Assembly: GCA_021155965.1 (NCBI GenBank)
Contig: JAJNBJ010000003.1
Location: forward strand, 124,001-188,000
Reading direction: 5' to 3'
Length of the DNA stretch: 64,000 bases
Source of the DNA: Flavipsychrobacter sp.
GTDB taxonomy: Bacteria; Bacteroidota; Bacteroidia; Chitinophagales; Chitinophagaceae
In this document: one piece after another, positions 7,881 to 17,572 of the stretch
Numbering within the stretch: the first letter of the stretch is position 1
How the letters are laid out: every line of letters begins with the position of its first letter
Notes under the pieces: model-generated
Databases searched by the model: none
Seen by the model: only the letters and a program-made list of their open reading frames with translations
What the model was told of the DNA's origin: nothing
Translations under genes and position numbers: made by a program

Positions 7881-10800
7881 TTATCTTGAAATAGCCACCG
7901 GGATGTTTATTGTGCCCCCATCAGCATATATTGTCAACAGATATATACCATTGGCAAGATCACTGTTTAACTGTATTCTATGGCTTATTGCTCCATTCGT
8001 GTTAGTTATTGTATTACTATAAACGACACGGCCTGTCAGATCGATTATATCCATGCGTATGAGGTTATTATCTGACGGTATGTGTCCTTTAACAACAAAT
8101 TCTCCATTATTAGGATTGGGAATAACCCTGATGTCTGCTGGCAGTTTAGACACTCCTTTCACCTCAACACCATAAACGTACACTGTTAGAGAAGATGAAC
8201 CGGACATACCGGCACATGCGCTGCTTGCGGTAACTTTACAGGAAACAACATCGCCATTGGCAAAGTTGGACCTTGTAAGAGAAACACCGGTTACTCCGGC
8301 AACAATGTTGCCGTTGATCTTCCATTCGCATACAGGTGCTGTTCCGCCATTGTTGATCACTGCGGTTATGGTCATTGACTGACCAGGCGTGATGTTAGGC
8401 TGAGAAGTAACAAGCGATACCGTTGGCGGTACAGGAGCATCAACGCGCATGATCACCTTATTGCTTGTAGCATCATCGATCCGGCGGCAACTGTAACTGC
8501 TCGTCATTATACATTCTATTTCATCTCCATGCTCAGGCCGATAGCTATATATTGATGAAGAAGCTACCACAATACCGTTCCTGACCCATTGGTATGCAGG
8601 CGAAGCACCTCCGAATGTTGCGGTTGCCTGGTAAGTAACATTAGTGCCCTCGCAAACATTAAAACTTGGGCTTGCCGTGATTGTTACAGATGGTGTTTCG
8701 GTATTGCCAACAGTGATCGTTTTTGATGCAGATATGCTTAATGGTAACGCACATGCAATACTGCTGGTCATTTGTACTGACACCACATCTGCATCTGTCG
8801 GCAGGTAAGTGAAAGAGCTACCTGCACCCATGCCTGTGCCATTCACTGACCACTCGTAGTACGGTGCAGAACCTCCATTCACAGGAATAGCCGTGAGCGT
8901 GATCAATGTGCCTGAGCAAGCGGTATCCCCAACGCTTGACGCAATTATAACTGACGGGATCGAAGCCGGGATAACGCTTACAGATGCACTTCCGGACATA
9001 TTGTTCACGCAACCGGTAACTGTGTCGGTAGCGCGGACAGTGTATACTCCGGCAGCAGTTTGAAGTCCCAGGCCAGAAGCAAAACCAGTACCATTTAACG
9101 GGCTGCCGGTGGGAGAAGTGCCATTGTAAAGCTGGTAGCTAACGCCAACAGAGGTATTTGCAATGCCAATAGAAACACCTGCACCACCCGCGCAATAGCT
9201 GCCGCCGCCAACAACAAGATGCGAAACAGGAAGCGGGTTGATAGCTATTGAAGCAGTACCCGGCATGGTTGATAAACATCCGGTTGCAGCATCAACTGCT
9301 GTAACAATATATGATCCGGGTACAACCTGAGGCCCGAAATCCACAGGACCTCCTGTGCCAGGTACTGGCACGCTAACCAGTGTTGTACCATTATACAACC
9401 TGTAGTTGATGCCTGCATCGGAACCAACTACGCCTATTGTAACCCCACTGCCGCCAGGGCAATAGCTGCCACCGCCTGTAACTGCGAAGCCGGCCGGTGA
9501 CGGGCTGATACCAACGATCGTCGTTCCGGTCATGTTGCTGGCACAGCCGGTAATTAAATTGGTCGCTATTGCGGAGTAAGTACCTGTTGCAGTGGTCAAA
9601 CCGAAATCAATTGCTGATCCGGTGCCTGTGAAAGGTGTGCCAAAAGGCGTGCCATCTAATAACAGCTGATATGTTACACCTGTAGAGGAACTGCCAAGGC
9701 CAATGTGTACACCTGTGCTGCCGGCACAGTAATTGCCACCGCCATTTATCGCAAATACTGCGGGAGCAGTATTTGTGCTCACGTTAGCCGCACCCGACAT
9801 AGTGCTGGTGCAGCCGGTAATATCATCAGTAGCAACAATATTGTAAGCGCCTGTAGTTGTTCGCAACCCGAGATCAATTGCACCACCCGATCCGGCAACA
9901 ACAAGGCCAGATGCAGTTGTGCCCATGAAGGACTGGTAGCTTACGCCAGCATCAGAGTTGCTCAGGCCGATCGGCACACCCGCTCCGCCTGGGCAATAAC
10001 TGCCGCCCCCGGTAACTGTATACACATTTGGCCTTGCATCAATTGATACATTTGCAGATCCCGACATCGTATTGACGCAAGCTGAAGTTGCATCAGTGGC
10101 GATCACGTTGTATGTTCCTGCCATCAGGTAACTGCCAAAATCTAAGGAAGATCCTGTGCCGGCCATAGGAGGGCTCACAGCCGTTGAACCTTCGTAAAGT
10201 TGGTAATTAATGCCGGTGGCAGAGCCATCTATGCCTATATGCGCGCCCGGGCCTGCATCACAATAACTGCCACCGCCGGTTACATTATATTGTGCTGGTA
10301 ACGTAACTATACTAACTACAGCGCTTCCATTCATTGCATTGGTGCATGAGGTCACGTCGTCTTTAGCGATCACGGTATAATTTCCTGCTGCTACCTGGTT
10401 GCCAAAGTCGAGTGGCGCGCCTGTACCGGCTAACGGAGTACCCACTGTTGAAGGTCCCTCGTAAAGCTGGTACGACACTCCGGTAACAGAACCATTTAAT
10501 TCTACGTTGCGTCCTGTGCCGCCTGCGCAATAACTTCCACCTCCAAGAACATCGTATGCAACTGGCAGCGGGTCAACAACTACATCAGCGGAGCCATACA
10601 TCATGTTTTGGCATCCTGTGCCTATACTGGTTGCTTTAACCTGGTAATTACCTGCGATCGTCTGCAGCCCGAATCCGATAGGTGCACCGGTACCGGAAAT
10701 AGCCAGGCTGGCCGCGGTTGTCCCCCTGTACAGTTGGTAGGTTATACCCGGATCAGAAAAGCTGACACCAACATGTACGCCAGTACCATCTGCACAGAAA

Positions 10801-13800
10801 TTGCCACCGCCTGTAACCGAATAACTTCCCGGCAGAGGTATGGCGAACACAGATACACTACCCAGCATTGTACTTTCGCAGCCAAGGGTGTTAGCCGCCA
10901 TAACATAGTAAGAACCTGCTGCCGCCTGTGCGCCAAAATCAATAACAGCGCCAGATCCAATTATGCTTTCTATTAATGACGCACCACTATATAACCTATA
11001 GGTCACGCCTGCTTCTGAATTATCAAGGCCAACATGCACGCCAGTGCCGCCTGCGCAGAAACTACCGCCACCCGTTGTATTATATACATTCGGCACCGGG
11101 TCTAATGCAATGTTTGCACTTCCGGTCATAACTGCAGCACATGTTGTACCTGAAGCAAGCGCTATAGCAGTATACGTGCCCGCAGATGTTTGCAGTCCGA
11201 AATCCAGGGCACCGCCGGTTCCGGTTACAGATGCCCCTACCGGCGTGCTGCCGTTGTATAATTGGTAAGCGCTGCCTCCGGCGCTGCTGCTGAGGCCCAC
11301 CGGGACACCCGTGCCACCGGGGCAAAAGCTGCCGCCGCCTGTTACCGTATAGAGTACCGGCATCGGCATTATAGCGATATTACTGCTGCCCGGCATTGCG
11401 CTGCTGCAGCCTGTAGTGGCATCAACTGCTTTTGCTGTATAGGTGCCAGGTGTTGTAAGCGCACCAAAACTTATACTTGTTCCAGTGCCTGCAACCGGCG
11501 AACCAACAGCTATGCCCCCCCTGTATAACTGGTAGTTTATACCTATGTCGGACCCATCAAGATCAATATTCACACCAGGCCCGCCGGTGCAATACCCGCC
11601 GCCGCCGGTTACTATGTGTGGGGCAGGCGGTGGATTTATGCCAACGCTTGCAGTACCGCTCATTGCTTCAGTGCAGGAAGTTACAGCATCAGTTGCTGAG
11701 ACCGTGTAGATACCCGGTACTGTATGCATACCCCAACCGATGGCTAACCCGGTACCGGAGATCATCGCCCCAACCGGTGAACCTCCACGGTATAATTGAT
11801 ACTGCACACCCGGCGCAGAACCACTTAATCCAATATTCACTCCTGCACTTCCGGGACAATAATTGCCGCCTCCTGTAATAGTATGTACAGCAGGCACAGG
11901 CAGTGTGCTAACATTTGCGCTGCCTGTCATATTGTTGCTGCAGCCTGTCGTAGCATCAGTTGCTGCAACAGTATATATACCTGCACTTGTTTGTAATCCG
12001 AAGTCAAGAAGTGCGCCTGTGCCCGGTACCGGTGACCCCGTTGCTGTGCCACCAAGATATAACTGGTAGTCAACACCCGGTGTTGATGAAAGCAACCCTA
12101 CCGAAACACCTCCGCCGCCGGCGCAATAATTTCCGCCACCGGTTACGGATTGACTGATTGGTAACGGCGATGCACTGATGGCCACGCTGCCTGCCATGTC
12201 ACTTGTACACCGTGTTGACACATCGGTAGCCACAACTGTGTATGAACCCGTTACGGTTTTAATGCCAAAGTCCAGCGCAGAACCGGTTCCTGCTACTGCA
12301 GTGCCAACCATTGAACTGCCATTGTATAGTTGATAATTGTTGCCAACCGACGATCCGCTTAAGCCAATGTGCAGGCCTGGGCTGCCGGCACAATAGTTAC
12401 CCCCGCCTGTAACGGTATAAGATGCAGGTGCCGTATGCAGAGATACAGAAGCACTGCCTGCCATATTGTTGCTGCAGCCTGTAGCTGTATTTGTTGCTGC
12501 AACTGTGTAACTTCCCGGCGATGCCTGAAGCCCCATATTAATTGCGGAACCGGTGCCGGCAAATGGTGAGCCAATAGCTGAACCGCTTTGATACAATTGG
12601 TAACTGATACCTGTATTTGAATTACTCAGGCCAACCGGGATGCCGCCTGTGCCAGGGCAAAATGCGCCTCCTCCCGTCACAATATAACTTGCAGGCAGGG
12701 GATCTATGCCAACAGCTACGCTCCCGGCCATTGTGCTGAAACACAAAGTTGACGGATCAGTTCCAACAATTGTATAGGTTCCCGTTACAGTTGCATTACC
12801 AAGCGGCAATGCAGAGCCTGTTCCGGCAACTGTTGCACCGACTGGCGTTCCTGCCAGCATCATCCTGTAATCTATGCCTGATTGTGATCCAGTGAGGCCT
12901 ATAGATACACCACTGCTACCAGCGCAGTAGTTGCCGCCGCCGGTTGCCGAGAAGGTATTATCGGGCAATGGATTGATGGAAATGGTTGCGCTGCCCGACA
13001 TATTCGATGTGCAGCCACCACTATTTGTAGCTACAACCGCATAGCCGCCTGGCGCCGTTTTTAAGCCGAAGCCAATGGCAGACCCCGTTCCTGCTGCTGT
13101 TCCAACAACGCTGCCTCCATTGTATAACTCGTAAGTGACACCCGGTGCTGAACTGCTTACGCCTATGCTGATGCCGGAGCCTCCGGCACAATAGCCACCA
13201 CCACCCGTAACAGTATACACTGCTGGGTTAGCAATAACACCAACCACCGCGCTGCCATTCATTGTGCTAGTGCAGCCGGTAATATCGTTGGTCGCCCTGA
13301 CGGTGTAGGTACCCGACGTTGTTTGCAACCCGAAAGTGATGGGCGCACCAGTGCCAGCTACCGGAGAGCCAACGGATGTTGAACCTCTCCTCAGCTGGTA
13401 ACTAATGCCAGCAGCAGATGTATTGAGGCCTATACTCACACCGGTCCCGCCTGAACAATAATTGCCGCCTCCTGTCACATTGTAGGCAGCAGGCAGGGCA
13501 TTTACGGTTATTGTGGCGTACCCTGTCATCGTGCTGCTGCAGCCTGTAGTCGTGTTGGTGGCCAGGACCGTGTAGGTACCACCCGCAGTAAACGAACCAA
13601 AATCAAGCACGCTGCCTGTTCCGGTTACTGTAGCGATTAATGAAACACCATTGTATAATTCATATTGAATACCACTTGTTGAGCTACTTAGCCCAATGTG
13701 GTAACTTGTGCCAGTTCCGCTGCAATATGCTCCACCGCCAGTAACAGTAAAGCTTGTTGGCAGGGGATCAACCGACACAACGGAACTCCCGGTCATTGTG

Positions 13801-16067
13801 CTCGTACATCCGGTAACAACATCAGTGCCAACTACCGTATAAGTTCCTGCAGATGTCTGATACCCGAAGTTAAGTGAAGTACTCGTCCCTATCATTGGTG
13901 TTCCAACCGGTGTGCTGCCATTATAAAGCTGGTAGTTTACACCTACAGTTGAAGACGCAAGGCTGACATTAGAGCCTAGTCCCCCCGCACAATATGGCCC
14001 ATCGCCTGACACTGAAAATACAGGTGGGGCAGAGTCAATAGAAACAATGGCCGAGCCACCCATATTAACTGCGCAGGCCGTTCCGGGATTGGCAATAACT
14101 GTGTAGATACCAGGTGTGAGAAAGTAGCCGAATGTCAATGTTCCACCAGTACCTATTGCCGGTGATCCCAGCGGGCTTGAGGAATGATATAACTGGTATA
14201 TCACGCCCGGATTGGTTGCGCTAACGCCAACTAACACACCTACTCCGTCAGAGCAATATGCCCCTCCGCCCGTCACGGCGTAAGCAGTTGGCGGGTTCGT
14301 AACTGCCACACTAACCGTTTCGGTACATCCTGTAGAAGTGATAACATAAGAAATTATTGCTGTGCCAAGAGTTAACCCGGTGACAACACCACTGCCTGTG
14401 CCGACCATTGCGATTGACGGTACACTGCTGCTCCACGTACCGCCGGGAGTGGCGTCGCTTAAAGTTGTGGTGTATCCTATGCACATGCTTGGTGTGCCGG
14501 TTATGGGAGACAAAGCATTGACCGTAACTGAGTGCATTGTGTTGCATCCCCCAGGCATTGTATAGGTTATGATTGATGATCCAGCCCCTGTGCCGGTAAC
14601 CACACCTGTACTGCCAATAGTTGCCCCACCGCTGGCCGACCAGGTGCCCCCGATTGATGTATTGCTCAAAGTGATCGATTGTGTTTCACAAACTGACGTT
14701 GCCCCCGAAATTGCTGCAGGCATTGCGTTTACTGTGAATTGGAATACAGTACTGCACCCACTGGACAAAGTATAGGATATATTGGGTGTGCCTGCCGCTA
14801 CTCCTGAAACTACGCCAGACGAGTTGACCGTAGCAACAGATGTATTACTGCTTGACCATGTGCCGCCTGATGTAGTATTGCTAAGGGCTGTTACGCTGCC
14901 TGAACAAATATTATTGGTTCCGGTAGTGGTAGCGGGGGAAGTATTTACTGTTATTGGTTTTGTTACAAAGCAACCGCCGGCTGTTACTGTATAAGTAATG
15001 GTGGCTGTGCCGGCTGTTACCCCGTTTACCACACCGGTAGTTGCACCAACTGATGCAACAGATGAGTTACTGCTGCTCCATGTGCCCACACCAGAAGATG
15101 TTAAAGTGATGGTATTGCCGGTGCATATAGTTGAACCACCTGAAATAGCCGATGGCACTGCATTGACGGTCACAATTTTTGTAGCTGCGTTACCGCATGC
15201 AGACATATATGAGATAGTTGCCGTTCCGGCAGCAACTCCGCTCACAACGCCACCGGAAGTAACTGTAGCTACCGAAGTATTGCTGCTGCTCCATGTTCCG
15301 CTTGAAAGAGAATTCGTCAGAGTAGTGGTACTGCCTGCACAAATGCTTGCCGTGCCTCCTATAGTTGGCACAGGCGGGCACCAGGTAAATATCAAACCGT
15401 TCGCAGGCTTTACACTATTGTTTGAGGTACACTGTACCGAGTTGCTTGTGCCGGCCGTTGTTGCAGACCAGTTACTTGTTGTTGTACGGTTATTGTAGTC
15501 GCTGGTGGAGGATCCATTGATGCCTACCTGCGGATAATAGTTAGTTGATAAGGAAGGTGTAAATGCTCCATATATGAACTCAATTTTATTTGAAGTTTCG
15601 TATAGTCTTATCTGGAAGTTCAACGGCCCGCTTGAGCTGGAACTGTAATAACAGACATTGAACCACTCGATAATGAGTACCCTGTTAGGTGAAGAACCTG
15701 TGACTTGAGAAACAACTCCACTACCCGAGGTGGCCCTGCGGTATATATCTTTACCCAGGGGAGCAATAGCATATGTTCTCGCACTTATTGGTGTATAAGA
15801 TGACGATGTAGAACTGCCAAAATTTATCCAGCCATTGGCATTTATGTTGAATGATGTATAATTATTGCCGCAGTATGTAAAAGTAAAACCAATACTGCGC
15901 CCGTTACTTGTATTATCGTCCCATGATCCAGAAAAGATTGTAGAGCCGCTGGACGAAATGCTTGAAAAAGTGCCCATGTCTTGTGAGAAAACATAAGAAG
16001 CCGCCGATTGTGCTTGTGCAACGGCAGCCGTTATGCATACGATCGCTAGTGTGTATAAGTATCTCAT
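7881..16067 (-). CDS. Giant secreted multi-repeat protein with T9SS C-terminal sorting domain (2728 aa)
   Basis: A signal peptide (MRYLYTLAIVCITAAVAQAQ) precedes an N-terminal beta-rich domain to about residue 235 with GWINFGSS, often seen at the start of Bacteroidota surface proteins. Five Ig-like (BIG_2-type) units follow, to about residue 594, each with GTWSSSN.SVA and GVVSGV.AGTA.I.Y. Residues 595-2367 are 20 tandem units of about 89 residues (VTGGG.YC.GG.GV.IGL, YQLY.G, GTG..LDFG.QT..GTYTV.ATD..TGC, M.GSA.VSI). Each unit has two cysteines, probably a disulfide. Further Ig/PKD-like segments precede a T9SS type A sorting domain (about 2647-2728, IPNPNNGEF to IYLLTIY). It should be exported by T9SS and displayed on or released from the cell surface, probably as an adhesin or matrix protein; function is inference. 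Confidence 0.93.
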   Translation of the reverse strand: MRYLYTLAIVCITAAVAQAQSAASYVFSQDMGTFSSISSSGSTIFSGSWDDNTSNGRSIGFTFTYCGNNYTSFNINANGWINFGSSTSSSYTPISARTYAIAPLGKDIYRRATSGSGVVSQVTGSSPNRVLIIEWFNVCYYSSSSSGPLNFQIRLYETSNKIEFIYGAFTPSLSTNYYPQVGINGSSTSDYNNRTTTSNWSATTAGTSNSVQCTSNNSVKPANGLIFTWCPPVPTIGGTASICAGSTTTLTNSLSSGTWSSSNTSVATVTSGGVVSGVAAGTATISYMSACGNAATKIVTVNAVPSAISGGSTICTGNTITLTSSGVGTWSSSNSSVASVGATTGVVNGVTAGTATITYTVTAGGCFVTKPITVNTSPATTTGTNNICSGSVTALSNTTSGGTWSSSNTSVATVNSSGVVSGVAAGTPNISYTLSSGCSTVFQFTVNAMPAAISGATSVCETQSITLSNTSIGGTWSASGGATIGSTGVVTGTGAGSSIITYTMPGGCNTMHSVTVNALSPITGTPSMCIGYTTTLSDATPGGTWSSSVPSIAMVGTGSGVVTGLTLGTAIISYVITSTGCTETVSVAVTNPPTAYAVTGGGAYCSDGVGVLVGVSATNPGVIYQLYHSSSPLGSPAIGTGGTLTFGYFLTPGIYTVIANPGTACAVNMGGSAIVSIDSAPPVFSVSGDGPYCAGGLGSNVSLASSTVGVNYQLYNGSTPVGTPMIGTSTSLNFGYQTSAGTYTVVGTDVVTGCTSTMTGSSVVSVDPLPTSFTVTGGGAYCSGTGTSYHIGLSSSTSGIQYELYNGVSLIATVTGTGSVLDFGSFTAGGTYTVLATNTTTGCSSTMTGYATITVNALPAAYNVTGGGNYCSGGTGVSIGLNTSAAGISYQLRRGSTSVGSPVAGTGAPITFGLQTTSGTYTVRATNDITGCTSTMNGSAVVGVIANPAVYTVTGGGGYCAGGSGISIGVSSSAPGVTYELYNGGSVVGTAAGTGSAIGFGLKTAPGGYAVVATNSGGCTSNMSGSATISINPLPDNTFSATGGGNYCAGSSGVSIGLTGSQSGIDYRMMLAGTPVGATVAGTGSALPLGNATVTGTYTIVGTDPSTLCFSTMAGSVAVGIDPLPASYIVTGGGAFCPGTGGIPVGLSNSNTGISYQLYQSGSAIGSPFAGTGSAINMGLQASPGSYTVAATNTATGCSNNMAGSASVSLHTAPASYTVTGGGNYCAGSPGLHIGLSGSSVGNNYQLYNGSSMVGTAVAGTGSALDFGIKTVTGSYTVVATDVSTRCTSDMAGSVAISASPLPISQSVTGGGNYCAGGGGVSVGLLSSTPGVDYQLYLGGTATGSPVPGTGALLDFGLQTSAGIYTVAATDATTGCSNNMTGSANVSTLPVPAVHTITGGGNYCPGSAGVNIGLSGSAPGVQYQLYRGGSPVGAMISGTGLAIGWGMHTVPGIYTVSATDAVTSCTEAMSGTASVGINPPPAPHIVTGGGGYCTGGPGVNIDLDGSDIGINYQLYRGGIAVGSPVAGTGTSISFGALTTPGTYTAKAVDATTGCSSAMPGSSNIAIMPMPVLYTVTGGGSFCPGGTGVPVGLSSSAGGSAYQLYNGSTPVGASVTGTGGALDFGLQTSAGTYTAIALASGTTCAAVMTGSANIALDPVPNVYNTTGGGSFCAGGTGVHVGLDNSEAGVTYRLYSGASLIESIIGSGAVIDFGAQAAAGSYYVMAANTLGCESTMLGSVSVFAIPLPGSYSVTGGGNFCADGTGVHVGVSFSDPGITYQLYRGTTAASLAISGTGAPIGFGLQTIAGNYQVKATSIGTGCQNMMYGSADVVVDPLPVAYDVLGGGSYCAGGTGRNVELNGSVTGVSYQLYEGPSTVGTPLAGTGAPLDFGNQVAAGNYTVIAKDDVTSCTNAMNGSAVVSIVTLPAQYNVTGGGSYCDAGPGAHIGIDGSATGINYQLYEGSTAVSPPMAGTGSSLDFGSYLMAGTYNVIATDATSACVNTMSGSANVSIDARPNVYTVTGGGSYCPGGAGVPIGLSNSDAGVSYQSFMGTTASGLVVAGSGGAIDLGLRTTTGAYNIVATDDITGCTSTMSGAANVSTNTAPAVFAINGGGNYCAGSTGVHIGLGSSSTGVTYQLLLDGTPFGTPFTGTGSAIDFGLTTATGTYSAIATNLITGCASNMTGTTIVGISPSPAGFAVTGGGSYCPGGSGVTIGVVGSDAGINYRLYNGTTLVSVPVPGTGGPVDFGPQVVPGSYIVTAVDAATGCLSTMPGTASIAINPLPVSHLVVGGGSYCAGGAGVSIGIANTSVGVSYQLYNGTSPTGSPLNGTGFASGLGLQTAAGVYTVRATDTVTGCVNNMSGSASVSVIPASIPSVIIASSVGDTACSGTLITLTAIPVNGGSAPYYEWSVNGTGMGAGSSFTYLPTDADVVSVQMTSSIACALPLSISASKTITVGNTETPSVTITASPSFNVCEGTNVTYQATATFGGASPAYQWVRNGIVVASSSIYSYRPEHGDEIECIMTSSYSCRRIDDATSNKVIMRVDAPVPPTVSLVTSQPNITPGQSMTITAVINNGGTAPVCEWKINGNIVAGVTGVSLTRSNFANGDVVSCKVTASSACAGMSGSSSLTVYVYGVEVKGVSKLPADIRVIPNPNNGEFVVKGHIPSDNNLIRMDIIDLTGRVVYSNTITNTNGAISHRIQLNSDLANGIYLLTIYADGGTINIPVAISR
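8967..14285 (-). repeat. 20 tandem ~267-bp coding repeats in the giant protein gene
   Basis: I counted 20 starts of the VTGGG.YC type between residues 595 and 2367, an average of 88.7 residues or 266 bases per unit. Units differ throughout, with no adjacent pair that looks identical, so the array is old and translated under selection: spacing stays in frame and the two Cys per unit are kept almost everywhere. Confidence 0.92.
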
Positions 16068-16238
16068 TTATATATTTTTTATGTGGTGAATATTCCCCTA
16101 CGGATATATTTCTTGTTATGCAGAGCATTATCTGCATATAGCAAACGTGATTTTTTAGCCTTACGAGCTAACATATAGATCAATTATGGCAGCAGAAGAT
16201 ATTTTTCTGCAAAAGCAACGGAGCATTAAAGATGTGAT

Positions 16239-16607
16239 TTAAGCCAAAGGTGGACCTCGTAGCTTGAACGAGAAGGGAGATACACCACATTTTAAAGTGC
16301 TGACATACTGATTTAAAAAACCGCAAATTTCAGGTACATCCGGCTTACCTTTCATAACAGGAAGCAACTGGTGCCGGCAATACCGCTCGCGGTACCGGAT
16401 CTTCAGTTTTCCCTTTACAGTTATTTTACGTGATTCGTTATAACTTTTAAACGGGGGATATTCAAAACTGATCTCATAGGTTGGGTTATCGTCTTGAATA
16501 TTTGAAAAAGAAAATTCACTATTGTCAGCGCCGGAAATGCCCGTCTCCTGCACTCCTAAGAATGCAAGGATAAATAACAGGGCAATTATACGTAGCAATC
16601 TGATCAT
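16239..16607 (-). CDS. Hypothetical secreted protein (122 aa)
   Basis: The N-terminus MIRLLRIIALLFILAFLGVQETGISG looks like a signal peptide. The mature part has beta-like segments (YEISFEYPPF, SRKITVKGKLKIRYRERYCRHQ) and three cysteines. I do not recognise the family. It is on the same strand as the giant T9SS protein but about 170 bases upstream of it, so co-transcription is possible but not shown. Confidence 0.6.
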   Translation of the reverse strand: MIRLLRIIALLFILAFLGVQETGISGADNSEFSFSNIQDDNPTYEISFEYPPFKSYNESRKITVKGKLKIRYRERYCRHQLLPVMKGKPDVPEICGFLNQYVSTLKCGVSPFSFKLRGPPLA

Positions 16608-16850
16608 TCTAAATACTAGTTATTATTAGTTCCTCTACATTCTAACCATTCTCCCCTAAATTATGGGCATACTCCCCTTAATTAGGACTATACTCCCCAT
16701 ATAAAGTTGACTATTTTTCTGAAAAAAAACAAATAATCTATAGTTAATAGAAGCACAATAAAAACAAGAATAATAATGTATGTATTTTTTGCAATTTTAT
16801 CTAATTGATTATCTGTATTAAATTTGCTGCGACTTCTTTTTAAATAAAAT

Positions 16851-16881
16851 TTTGCCTAATACATAACCTAGACTATATTTG
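16851..16881 (+). promoter_or_regulatory. Consensus Bacteroidota promoter for the NlpC/P60 gene
   Basis: TTTG (16851-16854), a spacer of exactly 19 bases, then TATATTTG (16874-16881) match TTTG-N19-TAnnTTTG perfectly. The -7 box overlaps the TTG start given in the ORF track, so that start cannot be used; the next in-frame start, TTG at 16903, lies about 14 bases after the predicted transcript start. Confidence 0.8.
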
Positions 16882-16902
16882 CATATAACCAAACATGCAG
16901 AT

Positions 16903-17526
16903 TTGAAGAGAAGCCTGGTTTTATTCACTATAGCATGTATCTCAATTTCGCTGCTCAATAGCTGCCACTCACGCAAAAAAGCAGCGGCAAGGCTGTCGCT
17001 CCAATCAAAAAAAACCAATACTTACAGAAGGCCCGCAACAACTGCTCAAAACAGGCCAAAAAAACCAGCTGAGCCAATACGCAAAGCACCTGATGCATAT
17101 ACGCTAAGAAAAAAGTATGCATCCATCCTGGGCATATCTCCAGTGAAGATTAGCAATTATCCGTTATATCAGTTTATTGACCGCTGGTACGGCACCCCAT
17201 ACTGCATAGGTGGTTGCGATGCAAAAGGTATAGACTGCTCAGGCTTTGCGCAAAAGTTGTATCGTGATGTCTACAAGACCGATCTGGTGCGCACGGCACT
17301 GCAGCAATTCCGGAACTGCAAGCGATTTAAAAATACTGCAGAGGCTATAGAAGGGGACCTTGTCTTCTTTAGCATTCACAGCAAGAACATTACCCATGTA
17401 GGTATTTACCTTGCCAACAACCACTTCGTTCATGCATCAACCTCGGGTGGAGTGATGATCAGCAGCCTGCGGGAAGAATACTGGAGTAAATACTATTCTG
17501 GTTGCGGCAGGGTGCCAAAAAGCTGA
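16903..17526 (+). CDS. NlpC/P60 family cysteine peptidase lipoprotein
   Basis: The C-terminal half is an NlpC/P60 domain that cleaves cell-wall peptides: the nucleophile in GIDCSGF, catalytic His in ITHVGIYL, and the third polar residue at NHFVHAST. The fold start is PLYQFIDRWYGTPYCIGG. With the TTG start at 16903 the N-terminus (MKRSLVLFTIACISISLLNSC) is a lipoprotein signal; the track start at 16879 lies inside the promoter. A basic Ala/Lys/Pro-rich linker (about 60 residues) separates the anchor from the enzyme. It likely trims peptidoglycan from the periplasmic side. It stands alone as a transcription unit or leads into the AsmA-like gene 46 bases on. Confidence 0.92.
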   Translation: MKRSLVLFTIACISISLLNSCHSRKKAAARLSLQSKKTNTYRRPATTAQNRPKKPAEPIRKAPDAYTLRKKYASILGISPVKISNYPLYQFIDRWYGTPYCIGGCDAKGIDCSGFAQKLYRDVYKTDLVRTALQQFRNCKRFKNTAEAIEGDLVFFSIHSKNITHVGIYLANNHFVHASTSGGVMISSLREEYWSKYYSGCGRVPKS

Positions 17527-17572
17527 TCTGTAATGAACTGCACAGGGGCATGATTTTGGGAGCATTTAACCA

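Noticed and set aside
8818-15498. Many ORFs on both strands inside the giant repeat gene
   Set aside because: They repeat with the period of the 267-bp units and are shadow frames of the 2728-aa protein.
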